Assembly (NCBI GenBank): GCA_023264735.1
Contig: JAHFVD010000073.1
Location: forward strand, 1-34,881
Reading direction: 5' to 3'
Source of the DNA: Mycobacterium sp.
GTDB taxonomy: Bacteria > Actinomycetota > Actinomycetes > Mycobacteriales > Mycobacteriaceae
DNA: 34,881 nt
The position numbers and the translations under genes were made by a program. Shown piece by piece: positions 23,325 through 30,557 of this stretch (positions are counted from its first letter, which is position 1; each line of letters opens with the position of its first letter). The notes beneath the pieces are model-generated. The model had not been told where the DNA came from, did not search any database, and was given only the letters and a program-made list of their open reading frames with translations.

Positions 23325-24601
23325 CCCGCCCGCACCGTGTTCCGCCCGGCCCGTTTGGCCTCGTAAAGCGCCTTGTCGGCGCGCGCCACCCACGACCTCA
23401 GGTCATCCTGCGGATCGGCTTGCGCGACCCCGATGCTCGCGGTCACCCAGCCTGCGTCCAGAAACGGAGTGTCCGCGATCGTCGCGCGAATTTTTTCGGC
23501 GATGGTCAGACTTTCTTGTAAGGCGCAGTCGTGCAACAGGATAACGAATTCCTCACCGCCCCAACGGGCCACCATGTCGGTGTCGCGGCAGACCGCCACC
23601 AGGCGCCGGCCGATCTCGATGAGGACCCGGTCGCCGGCCTGATGGCCCCGGGTGTCGTTGATGGCCTTGAAATTATCGACATCGAGCATCAGCAACGACA
23701 GCGACTGACCATCGGCGTGGGCGGCGCTGAGGTCCGCGGCCAGCAACTCCTCGCCGTGGCGCCGATTCCAGACGCCGGTCACCGGGTCGGTGACGGCCAA
23801 CCGCTTCAGCTCGGCCTCGAACTTCTTTCGCTCAGTGATGTCGCGGGTGACGCCGAGGAACTCCAGGACTCGTCCATCGTCATCGACATGGGGGATGACC
23901 TGCATCTCGGCGGACACGATCGATCCGTCCTTGTGGTAGAACTCGTACTCCAGCCGAAAGGGCGGCGGCTCGATTCCGTTCGTGGCGGCGGCAAACACGC
24001 TGTGGAAGTACTTCCGAACGCTGGTGGCCGATTGGGGGGGAAAGATCTGGTCGAGCGGCTGTTGCATTATCTCCTCGGCGCTGATTCCCCGCAGCCGCTC
24101 CACCGCTGGGCTGATATAGGTGATCGTGCCGTCGACCGCGCTCGTCCCGACCACGTCCCAGGCGTTTTCGACGAGCAGGCGGTAGCGCTTCTCGGATTGA
24201 CGGAGTTCGGCCTCTACGTGGTGCAGATGGGTGACGTCGCGGGTCATTCCCGTGATCACCACCGAGCCGTCCGCGCGTTGTTGTGATCGGAGATAGGTCC
24301 GGCCGTGCAGCTGGCGACCGTCGCGGTGTTGCCAGGTGAATTCGAGGGTCGTCTCGTTGCCCGGCTTCAGTGCCAGTATCTCGGCAATCTGGTCGGCGTG
24401 AGTGGTGTCGACCATGTTCAACACGGCTGCCGGGTCGGCGAGCCCCTCGGAGACCGAACACCCGACCAGGGTTTCCACGGCGTCGTTGAGATATTCGAAG
24501 GCCAGGTCTGGTTTCACCCGTAACACATAGACCAGCGTCGCGCTGTTGTTGGCCAACTGCTCGAAGCACTGCGAATCGGGACGCCCCTCAGATATGTCCA
24601 T
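23321..24601 (-). CDS. Diguanylate cyclase, PAS-PAS-GGDEF (DGC1)
   Basis: 426 aa, ATG start fixed by a stop codon upstream in frame. Order: PAS 1 (about 12-125, ending MTRDVT), a short linker helix, PAS 2 (about 136-256, ending VTRDITERKKFEAEL), GGDEF domain (about 266-425). The active site is GGEEF (348-352) with metal ligands in LDVDNF (Asp307), and RDTD (339-342) is a canonical RxxD inhibitory site five residues upstream, so it should make cyclic di-GMP from two GTP and be product-inhibited. No EAL/HD-GYP domain, no membrane helix: a cytosolic sensor-cyclase. The first 150 residues are identical to DGC2, while PAS 2 is the most divergent of the three. The ligand of the PAS domains is unknown; no haem- or flavin-binding motif is recognised. 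Confidence 0.93.
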   Translation of the reverse strand: MDISEGRPDSQCFEQLANNSATLVYVLRVKPDLAFEYLNDAVETLVGCSVSEGLADPAAVLNMVDTTHADQIAEILALKPGNETTLEFTWQHRDGRQLHGRTYLRSQQRADGSVVITGMTRDVTHLHHVEAELRQSEKRYRLLVENAWDVVGTSAVDGTITYISPAVERLRGISAEEIMQQPLDQIFPPQSATSVRKYFHSVFAAATNGIEPPPFRLEYEFYHKDGSIVSAEMQVIPHVDDDGRVLEFLGVTRDITERKKFEAELKRLAVTDPVTGVWNRRHGEELLAADLSAAHADGQSLSLLMLDVDNFKAINDTRGHQAGDRVLIEIGRRLVAVCRDTDMVARWGGEEFVILLHDCALQESLTIAEKIRATIADTPFLDAGWVTASIGVAQADPQDDLRSWVARADKALYEAKRAGRNTVRAG

Positions 24602-24710
24602 CCCACCCCCACCTCATTGACGATGGGCGCAATCCGCCAAGTCTGTATGTGAATCTAATTTGGTTTGCTGGTTCGTGCCGCGATTCGGGCAGATCGACTT
24701 CAGGCCCTGA

Positions 24711-24777
24711 TCACCAAGCCGATGGTCGTTAGCGGTCACCGCACCCAGCACGTCGCAGGTGATGCCGGCTCAGCTAG
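24711..24777. repeat. Duplication scar: cobS 3'-end remnant joined to ilvE 3' end (between DGC1 and DGC2)
   Basis: Bases 24711-24765 align with the cobS 3' end at about 27554-27627 (shared blocks ACCAAxCCGATG, TCACCGC, CCCAGC, GGTGAT, with one gap of about 15 nt). They run directly into CCGGCTCAGCTAG, identical to the last 13 bases of ilvE (23312-23324). The cobS piece is degenerate and carries no reading frame. Confidence 0.75.
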
Positions 24778-26053
24778 CCCGCCGCACCGTGTTCCGCCCG
24801 GCCCGTTTGGCCTCGTAAAGCGCCTTGTCGGCGCGCGCCACCCACGACCTCAGGTCATCCTGCGGATTGGCTTGCGCGACCCCGATGCTCGCGGTCACCC
24901 GGCCTGCGTCCAGAAATGGAGTGTCCGCGATCGTCGCGCGAATTTTTTCGGCGATGGTCAGACTTTCTTGTAATGGGCAGTCGTGCAACAGGATCGCGAA
25001 TTCCTCGCCGCCCCAACGGGCCACCATGTCGGTGTCGCGGCAGACCGCCACCAGGCGCCGGCCGATCTCGACGAGGACCCGGTCGCCGGCCTGATGGCCC
25101 CGGGTGTCGTTCACGGCTTTGAACTCGTCGACGTCGAGCATCAACAACGACAGGGATCGACCGTTCGCCCGGGCCTGGCTCAGGTCTGCGCACAACAACT
25201 CCTCGCCGTGGCGCCGATTCCAGACGCCGGTCATCGGGTCGGTGACGGCCAACCGCTTCAGCTCGGCCTCGAACTTCTTTCGCTCAGTGATGTCGCGGGT
25301 GACGCCGAGGATCTCCACGACGCGTCCGGCCTCGTCGAGATGGGGGATGACTTGCATCTCGGCCGCCACCATCGAGCCGTCTTTGTGAAAGAACTCATGC
25401 TCCAACCGAAATGGCGGTAACTCGGTGCCGTTCTTGGCCGCAGCCAGCGCTCGGCGGAAGTATCTCCGAATGCGTTCGGCCGATTCTGGGGGATAGAACT
25501 GTTCGAGTGACTGGTTCATCGTCTCCTCGACAGTGATGCCGCGCAGCCGCTCTATTGCGGGGCTTACGTACGTCAGACTGCCGTCGACCGCCGTCGTCCA
25601 CACCACGTCCCAGGCGTTTTCGACGAGCAGGCGGTAGCGCTTCTCGGATTGACGGAGTTCGGCCTCTACGTGGTGCAAATGGGTGACGTCGCGGGTCATC
25701 CCCGTGATCACCACCGAGCCGTCCGCGCGTTGTTGTGATCGGAGATAGGTCCGGCCGTGCAGCTGGCGACCGTCGCGGTGTTGCCAGGTGAATTCGAGGG
25801 TCGTCTCGTTGCCCGGCTTCAGTGCCAGTATCTCGGCAATCTGGTCGGCGTGAGTGGTGTCGACCATGTTCAACACGGCTGCCGGGTCGGCGAGCCCCTC
25901 GGAGACCGAACACCCGACCAGGGTTTCCACGGCGTCGTTGAGATATTCGAAGGCCAGGTCTGGTTTCACCCGTAACACATAGACCAGCGTCGCGCTGTTG
26001 TTGGCCAACTGCTCGAAGCACTGCGAATCGGGACGCCCCTCAGATATGTCCAT
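24770..26053 (-). CDS. Diguanylate cyclase, PAS-PAS-GGDEF (DGC2)
   Basis: 427 aa from ATG 26053, chosen to match DGC1; an upstream in-frame ATG at 26092 exists only because the stop codon present at this place in the DGC1 copy is changed (TGA to TGG). Domain plan and motifs are as in DGC1: PAS 1, PAS 2, GGDEF with GGEEF and RDTD inhibitory site. Residues 1-150 are identical to DGC1, residues about 206-265 (second half of PAS 2) are nearly identical to DGC3, and the GGDEF domain again follows DGC1. A single-base deletion near the 3' end relative to DGC1 moves the C-terminus from VRAG to VRRAS and uses the next stop. Predicted cytosolic, product-inhibited c-di-GMP synthase; signal unknown. Confidence 0.93.
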   Translation of the reverse strand: MDISEGRPDSQCFEQLANNSATLVYVLRVKPDLAFEYLNDAVETLVGCSVSEGLADPAAVLNMVDTTHADQIAEILALKPGNETTLEFTWQHRDGRQLHGRTYLRSQQRADGSVVITGMTRDVTHLHHVEAELRQSEKRYRLLVENAWDVVWTTAVDGSLTYVSPAIERLRGITVEETMNQSLEQFYPPESAERIRRYFRRALAAAKNGTELPPFRLEHEFFHKDGSMVAAEMQVIPHLDEAGRVVEILGVTRDITERKKFEAELKRLAVTDPMTGVWNRRHGEELLCADLSQARANGRSLSLLMLDVDEFKAVNDTRGHQAGDRVLVEIGRRLVAVCRDTDMVARWGGEEFAILLHDCPLQESLTIAEKIRATIADTPFLDAGRVTASIGVAQANPQDDLRSWVARADKALYEAKRAGRNTVRRAS

Positions 26054-26162
26054 CCCACCCCCACCCCATTGACGATGGGCGCAATCCGCCAAGTCTGTAT
26101 GTGAATCTAATTTGGCTTGCTGGTTCGTGCCGCGATTCGGGCAGATCGACTTCAGGCCCTGA

Positions 26163-26190
26163 ACGTCGCCGGTGATGCTCGCTCAGCTAG
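26163..26190. repeat. Second duplication scar (between DGC2 and DGC3)
   Basis: ACGTCGCCGGTGATGCTC followed by GCTCAGCTAG. It matches the right-hand part of the 24711-24777 scar, with 39 nt of the cobS-like segment deleted. The ilvE-like end is shorter and has diverged. Confidence 0.65.
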
Positions 26191-27472
26191 CCAGATTCGC
26201 TCGCACCGTGTTCCGCCCCGCGCCCTTGGCGTCATAGAGCGCCTCGTCGGCACGGGCCACCCACGATCTCAGGTCGTCGTGGCTGGTGGCCTCGGCGACC
26301 CCGATACTCACCGTCACCACACCGGCATCAATGAACGGGGTGTCGGAGATGGTGGCGCGAATGTCTTCGGCGATCTGCATACCGGCTTGTAAGGCGCAGT
26401 CGCGCAGCAGGATAACGAATTCCTCACCGCCCCACCGGGCCACCAGGTCGGTGTCGCGGCAGACCGCCACCAGGCGCCGGCCGATCTCGACGAGTACCCG
26501 GTCACCGGACTGATGGCCGCGAGTGTCGTTGATGGCCTTGAAATTGTCGACGTCGAGCATCAACAGCGACAGGGGCTGGCCGTCGTGGTGGGCCGTGCTC
26601 AAGTCGGCGGAGAGCAACTCCTCGCAGTGGTGGCGGTTCCAGACGCCGGTCATCGGGTCGGTGACGGCCAGCCGCTGGAGTTCGGCCTCGAATTTCTTGC
26701 GCTCGGTGATGTCGCGGGTGACGCCGAGGATCTCCACGACGCGTCCGGCCTCGTCGAGATGGGGGATGACTTGCATCTCGGCCGCCACCATCGAGCCGTC
26801 TTTGTGAAAGAACTCATGTTCCAGGCGAAATGGCGGCAGGTCGGTCCCGTTCTTGGCCGCAGCCAGCGCTTTGCGGAAGTACTTGCGGATACTGTCGGCC
26901 GAGTCCGGGGGGAAGATCTGGTCGAGCGACCGCTTCATCGTCTCGCCGACAGCGAATCCGCTCACCCGCTCGATCGCGCGGCTGATGTAGGTCAGGCTGC
27001 CGTCGAGAGCCGTCGTCCACACCACATCCCAGGCGTTTTCGACGAGCAGGCGATAGCGCTTCTCGGACTGGTGGAGTTCGGCCTCCACCTCGCGCAATTG
27101 GGTTACGTCACGGGTGATGCCCTCCAGCACCACCGAGCCGTCCTCGCGCTGTCGCGATCGAACGAAGGTCCGCCCGTACACCGGGACCCCGTGCCGATGC
27201 TGCCAGGTCAGTTCGACAGTCATCTCGTTGCCCGGGGCCAGATTCAGTATCTCGGCAACGCGGTCGGCGTGGCCGGTGTCGATCGACCCCAGCAACGTCC
27301 GGGCGTCTGCGAGTCCCTCGGCCACGGTCCATCCGAGCAGGGTCTCGACGGCGTCGTTGAGGTATTCGAAGGCCAAGTCCGGTTTCACCCGCATGACGTA
27401 GTACAGCGTGTCGCTGTTGTTGGCCAGCTGCTCGAACCAGTGCGAATCGGGCGTCCCCTCTGACCTGCCCAT
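26183..27472 (-). CDS. Diguanylate cyclase, PAS-PAS-GGDEF (DGC3)
   Basis: 429 aa from ATG 27472, aligned with the starts of DGC1 and DGC2; a GTG at 27478 would add two residues. Same plan: PAS 1 (about 12-125), PAS 2 (about 136-256), GGDEF with RDTD inhibitory site and GGEEF active site. PAS 1 is the most divergent of the array (for example SIDTGHADRVAEIL against MVDTTHADQIAEIL), while the second half of PAS 2 is nearly identical to DGC2. The C-terminus is extended (VRANLAS). The 71 nt upstream up to cobS are the intact version of the sequence found as remnants upstream of DGC1 and DGC2, so this copy keeps the original right-hand neighbour. Confidence 0.93.
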   Translation of the reverse strand: MGRSEGTPDSHWFEQLANNSDTLYYVMRVKPDLAFEYLNDAVETLLGWTVAEGLADARTLLGSIDTGHADRVAEILNLAPGNEMTVELTWQHRHGVPVYGRTFVRSRQREDGSVVLEGITRDVTQLREVEAELHQSEKRYRLLVENAWDVVWTTALDGSLTYISRAIERVSGFAVGETMKRSLDQIFPPDSADSIRKYFRKALAAAKNGTDLPPFRLEHEFFHKDGSMVAAEMQVIPHLDEAGRVVEILGVTRDITERKKFEAELQRLAVTDPMTGVWNRHHCEELLSADLSTAHHDGQPLSLLMLDVDNFKAINDTRGHQSGDRVLVEIGRRLVAVCRDTDLVARWGGEEFVILLRDCALQAGMQIAEDIRATISDTPFIDAGVVTVSIGVAEATSHDDLRSWVARADEALYDAKGAGRNTVRANLAS

Positions 27473-27543
27473 AGCCACCCCCTGCTCTTGCCCGAATCTA
27501 ATTCGGTGTGCTGGTCCCCCGCCGCAATTCGGACAGATCGATG

Positions 27544-28290
27544 TCAGGGACGGACTACCAAACCGATGATCGTGAGCGTCGTCGTCAGTTCGATCACCGC
27601 TCCCAGCGCATCACCGGTGATCCCGCCGAAGCGGCGCACGCAGTGGTTGACCAGAATCATGGCCACCACCAGCGTGATCAGCACCACCGCCGGCCCCTGC
27701 CACAGCCGCGGTGTCGCCACCGTGGCGAGGGCGGCGACGAGCCCGACCCACACCACCGCGACCGCCAGTGGCTGACTGCTGGCAACCTGCTGGCCCAGCA
27801 CGCTGCCGCCGGCCGCGGGCACGCCGCGCCGGCATGCCAGCACCGCGGCCACCCGGCCGGTGGCCAGCGCGGTCACCATCGCCAGCGCGCCGGTCCACCC
27901 TGACGGTGCGGTGGCAAAGGCCAGTGCTTGGGCGGCCACCACGACGACGACGGCCGCGACGCCGAACGGGCCCGCGGTTCCGTCCCGCATCACCTGCAGC
28001 GCGCGCTCCGGCGGCCCGTAACAGCCCAGTCCATCGACCGTGTCGGACAACCCGTCGATGTGCAGACCGCGGGTGGCGAGCAGCAGCGTGGCCACGGCCA
28101 GCGCCCCGGCCAGTGGGTTGTATGCGCCGAAGGCCCACTCGCCGGCGCAGAGCACCGCGGCCGCCAGCGCGCCGAGTGCCGCGCCGACGACCGGCAGTGC
28201 CGTCATCGTCGAGCGGCCCACCACCGCACCCCGCAGCGGAACAGGCAACACCGTCCCGAATGCGAAAGCGGTTGCCAGCGAACGAAACAC
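27544..28290 (-). CDS. cobS: Adenosylcobinamide-GDP ribazoletransferase (cobalamin synthase)
   Basis: 248 aa, GTG start. A multi-helix membrane protein that joins adenosylcobinamide-GDP to alpha-ribazole (phosphate) to make adenosylcobalamin (phosphate). Family signatures: FAFGTVLPVP near residue 10, LATRGLHIDGLSDTVDGLGCYG near 69 with the conserved acidic residues, and RALQVMRDGTAGPFGVAAVVV near 95. About six hydrophobic helices follow, and VNHCVRRFGGITGDALGA near the end is the conserved C-terminal motif. It starts 2 nt after the cobT stop. Its last 80 or so bases exist as decayed copies between the diguanylate cyclase genes. Confidence 0.95.
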   Translation of the reverse strand: MFRSLATAFAFGTVLPVPLRGAVVGRSTMTALPVVGAALGALAAAVLCAGEWAFGAYNPLAGALAVATLLLATRGLHIDGLSDTVDGLGCYGPPERALQVMRDGTAGPFGVAAVVVVVAAQALAFATAPSGWTGALAMVTALATGRVAAVLACRRGVPAAGGSVLGQQVASSQPLAVAVVWVGLVAALATVATPRLWQGPAVVLITLVVAMILVNHCVRRFGGITGDALGAVIELTTTLTIIGLVVRP

Positions 28291-28292
28291 AG

Positions 28293-29342
28293 TCAGTCCG
28301 ATGCGCGTTCGGAGACGCCTGCACCCTCGAAGGTGGCCATCGACGCCAGCGTCGCGACGGCCGCCCGCAGCACCGGCAGTGCCAGCGCGGCGCCGGTACC
28401 CTCACCCAGGCGCAGGCCAAGATCCACGATCGGCACCAGCTCCAGGTGCGCCAGGGCCAGCGTGTGCGCCGGCTCGGTCGACCGGTGCCCGGCCTGCCAC
28501 CACGCCCGGGCCCCGGGAGCCATGCGGTCGGCGACCAGCGCGGCCGCCGTCACCACCACGCCGTCGAGCAGCAGGGGAGTGCGCCGCACCGCGGCCTGCG
28601 CGCAGAAGCCCGCCATCGCGGCCAGGTCCGCGCCGCCGCAGGTGCGCAACAGCCCGACCGGATCCGGGCGAAACTGCCTGGCCCGGAACATCGCGTCGCG
28701 TACCGCCGCCGTCTTGCGCGCCCATGCCGCGTCGTCGATGCCCGTGCCGCGGCCCACCGCCGCCACCGGCTCGGTGTCGGTCAGTGTCGCGATCAGCGCC
28801 GTCGCCGTCGTGGTGTTCCCGATGCCCATGTCACCCGCGATCAGCAGATCGGCTCCGGCGTCGACCTCGTCGTCGGCGAGCTGGCGCCCCGCTTCCACCG
28901 CGGCGACGACCTCCTCGTCGCTCATGGCGTCCTCGAGTGCGATGTTGCCGCTGGACCGTCGGACCTTGTGCGCGCCGATCGCCTCGGTCAGCGGCTGCTC
29001 GCAGTCCACCGCGATGTCGACGACGCGTACCGACGCGCCCGCGATACCGGCCAGCACGTTGATCGCCGCGCCGCCTTCGTCGATGTTGGCCACCATCTGC
29101 GCGGTGACCTCCGGCGGGTAGGCGGACACACCCGTGCGTGCCACCCCGTGGTCGCCGGCGAATACCACGACCCTGGCGTCCTCGAATTGCTTTGGCGGAC
29201 AAAGTCCTTGGCAGGCAGACACCCACACCGAGAGGTCCTCGAGCCGGCCGAGGGCGCCGGCCGGTTTGGTGAGAATGTCCTGGCGGCGCTTGGCAGCGGC
29301 GGCGGCATGTGGGTCTGGCGGTGTGACCGCGGGGAAATCCAT
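28293..29342 (-). CDS. cobT: Nicotinate-nucleotide:dimethylbenzimidazole phosphoribosyltransferase
   Basis: 349 aa. It makes alpha-ribazole phosphate, the lower ligand of cobalamin. Signatures: GALGRLEDLSVWV near residue 31, VVFAGDHGVARTGVSAYPPEVTAQM near 58 (GDHGV motif), GGAAINVLA, LLIAGDMGIGNTTTATAL near 165, and GGADLAAMAGF near 250. The usual general base Glu of the VxxE region is expected in the second half but I did not place it. ATG 29342 overlaps the cobU stop (TGATG), and cobS follows by 2 nt, so the three are one translation-coupled unit. Confidence 0.95.
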   Translation of the reverse strand: MDFPAVTPPDPHAAAAAKRRQDILTKPAGALGRLEDLSVWVSACQGLCPPKQFEDARVVVFAGDHGVARTGVSAYPPEVTAQMVANIDEGGAAINVLAGIAGASVRVVDIAVDCEQPLTEAIGAHKVRRSSGNIALEDAMSDEEVVAAVEAGRQLADDEVDAGADLLIAGDMGIGNTTTATALIATLTDTEPVAAVGRGTGIDDAAWARKTAAVRDAMFRARQFRPDPVGLLRTCGGADLAAMAGFCAQAAVRRTPLLLDGVVVTAAALVADRMAPGARAWWQAGHRSTEPAHTLALAHLELVPIVDLGLRLGEGTGAALALPVLRAAVATLASMATFEGAGVSERASD

Positions 29343-29869
29343 CAGTTCAACGCCTTCGTCGGTTTGACCCAGACCGGCAGTCCCGCAACCACCAGGACCA
29401 CCTGCTCACAGCACTGGGCGAGTCGTTGGTTGAGTGTGCCGAGCTCGTCTGTGAAGCGCCTGGCAGACGCGGTCGCCGCGACCACGGTCAGGCCCACCTC
29501 CGGGCTGACCAACGCCAGCGGGCCGGTGAATCCGTCGACGGCGTCCACCAGCTCGTCGACGTCGGCGGCCGCCGAACCGTCTTCCCAGCCCCGGCGGTCC
29601 AGGGCGGCGGTCAGCCAGCCGCCGAGATCATCGACCAGGGTCGCGGTGGGCGGGCGAGCGCGCAAAAGCGCGGCCACGTCAGTGGTCTCGACCGTGCTCC
29701 AGGATGCCGGTCGGCGATCGCGATGCTCGGCGACCCGCTGTGCCCACGCCGGATCGGCGTCGGCGGCCGCGCCGGTGGCGACGTAGCGCACCGAGGACTC
29801 GCCGGCCATGATCTCCTCGGCCCATCGTGACTTGCCCGACCGGATTCCGCCGAGCACCAGCGTGCGCAC
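29342..29869 (-). CDS. cobU: Adenosylcobinamide kinase / adenosylcobinamide-phosphate guanylyltransferase
   Basis: 175 aa, GTG start. The Walker A motif GGIRSGKS (7-14) and the GMP-accepting His in RVAEHRDRRP (about 45-54) are intact, and LVDDLGGWLT near 78 is the Walker B-like segment. The bifunctional enzyme phosphorylates adenosylcobinamide and adds GMP, making the CobS substrate. It overlaps cobT by one base. In M. tuberculosis cobU lies away from cobT-cobS, so here the whole nucleotide-loop assembly set is together. Confidence 0.94.
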   Translation of the reverse strand: MRTLVLGGIRSGKSRWAEEIMAGESSVRYVATGAAADADPAWAQRVAEHRDRRPASWSTVETTDVAALLRARPPTATLVDDLGGWLTAALDRRGWEDGSAAADVDELVDAVDGFTGPLALVSPEVGLTVVAATASARRFTDELGTLNQRLAQCCEQVVLVVAGLPVWVKPTKALN

Positions 29870-29883
29870 TGCGTCTGGTCGGC

Positions 29884-30534
29884 TCAGGCGACCTCGGCGC
29901 CGCGGTCGACCTGCGGTCGCGGCGCGCGCATGCGGCGGATCTGCGAAGCCCGGCCCGCGGCGTACATCCCGAGCTTGAACGACCCTTCGGTGTTATCCGG
30001 GAACTTGGCGTCGACGGCCTTGTTGACCTTGCGGCCCAACAGGATTCCGTCGATGCCCATGAGCAACATCAACACCAGCATCGCCGGAGAGATGAACAGC
30101 TGAACCTGAGGGACGGCGAGCATCACGAAGATCAGCCCCAGCGCGGCGGGCATGAACAACCCGAGGACGTTGCGCCGTGAGTCGACGATGTCGCGCGCGT
30201 AGCGCCGCACCGGACCCTGGTCGCGGGGCAGCAGGTAGGCCTCTTCGCCGGCCATCATCCGCTCACGCCGCTCGTTCATCGCGGTGCGGCGCTGCGCCTT
30301 GTCGGCCTTGCGCTCCTCCTTGGTCAGGGAGGAGCGCATCTCCTTGCGGCGCTTACGGGCCTCGGCCGACGTCATCGGTGCCGGGGCGACCGGTCCGCGG
30401 CGCTTGGCCGACTCACTGCGCTTCGGGGTGGGTTTGCCCTTGGGTGCGGTGGTGCCCGCCGTGGCGGGTTCGTCGACCTCGGCCGGCTCGGTCTTGGCGT
30501 CGCCCTCGTCGTTCTTGCGGCCCAGCAGCTTCAC
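29884..30534 (-). CDS. DUF3043 membrane protein (Rv2206-like)
   Basis: 216 aa, GTG start. The N-terminal 110 residues are highly charged and low-complexity, Lys/Arg/Glu-rich (KRSESAKRRG; AEARKRRKEMRSSLTKEERK), followed by EEAYLLPRDQGPVRRYARDIVD, two membrane helices (about 121-140 and 145-163), and a basic C-terminal tail with GRKVNKAV and GMYAAGRASQIRRMR. DUF3043 is an actinobacterial family of unknown function. It is upstream of cobU by 14 nt, so it may be cotranscribed with the cobalamin genes. Leaderless start predicted from TAACCT 7 nt upstream, in a promoter overlapping that of glycerate kinase. Confidence 0.9.
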   Translation of the reverse strand: MKLLGRKNDEGDAKTEPAEVDEPATAGTTAPKGKPTPKRSESAKRRGPVAPAPMTSAEARKRRKEMRSSLTKEERKADKAQRRTAMNERRERMMAGEEAYLLPRDQGPVRRYARDIVDSRRNVLGLFMPAALGLIFVMLAVPQVQLFISPAMLVLMLLMGIDGILLGRKVNKAVDAKFPDNTEGSFKLGMYAAGRASQIRRMRAPRPQVDRGAEVA

Positions 30535-30541
30535 GCCTGCC

Positions 30542-30551
30542 AGGTTACCCT
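30542..30551. promoter_or_regulatory. Overlapping divergent -10 elements of DUF3043 and glycerate kinase genes
   Basis: Only 23 bp separate the two start codons. Within AGGTTACCCT, the plus strand holds TACCCT (30546-30551), 6 nt before ATG 30558. The minus strand holds TAACCT (30542-30547), 7 nt before GTG 30534. The two hexamers share two base pairs, and both are spaced for leaderless transcription. Confidence 0.55.
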
Positions 30552-30557
30552 GCAGGA

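Noticed and set aside
24602..24769. Small protein gene or ncRNA in the DGC1-DGC2 gap
   Set aside because: The gap is explained by the duplicated DGC upstream region plus decayed cobS 3' sequence; no frame with a plausible start and ribosome site.
27711..29786. 691-aa plus-strand frame opposite cobS and cobT
   Set aside because: Arg/Pro-rich low-complexity product, antisense to two clear cobalamin genes.
30177..30557. N-terminal extension of glycerate kinase
   Set aside because: The upstream part is antisense to DUF3043 and spans the divergent promoter; homology starts at ATG 30558.
30535..30557. Cobalamin riboswitch before the cob genes
   Set aside because: Only 23 bp lie between start codons; a cobalamin riboswitch needs well over 100 nt.
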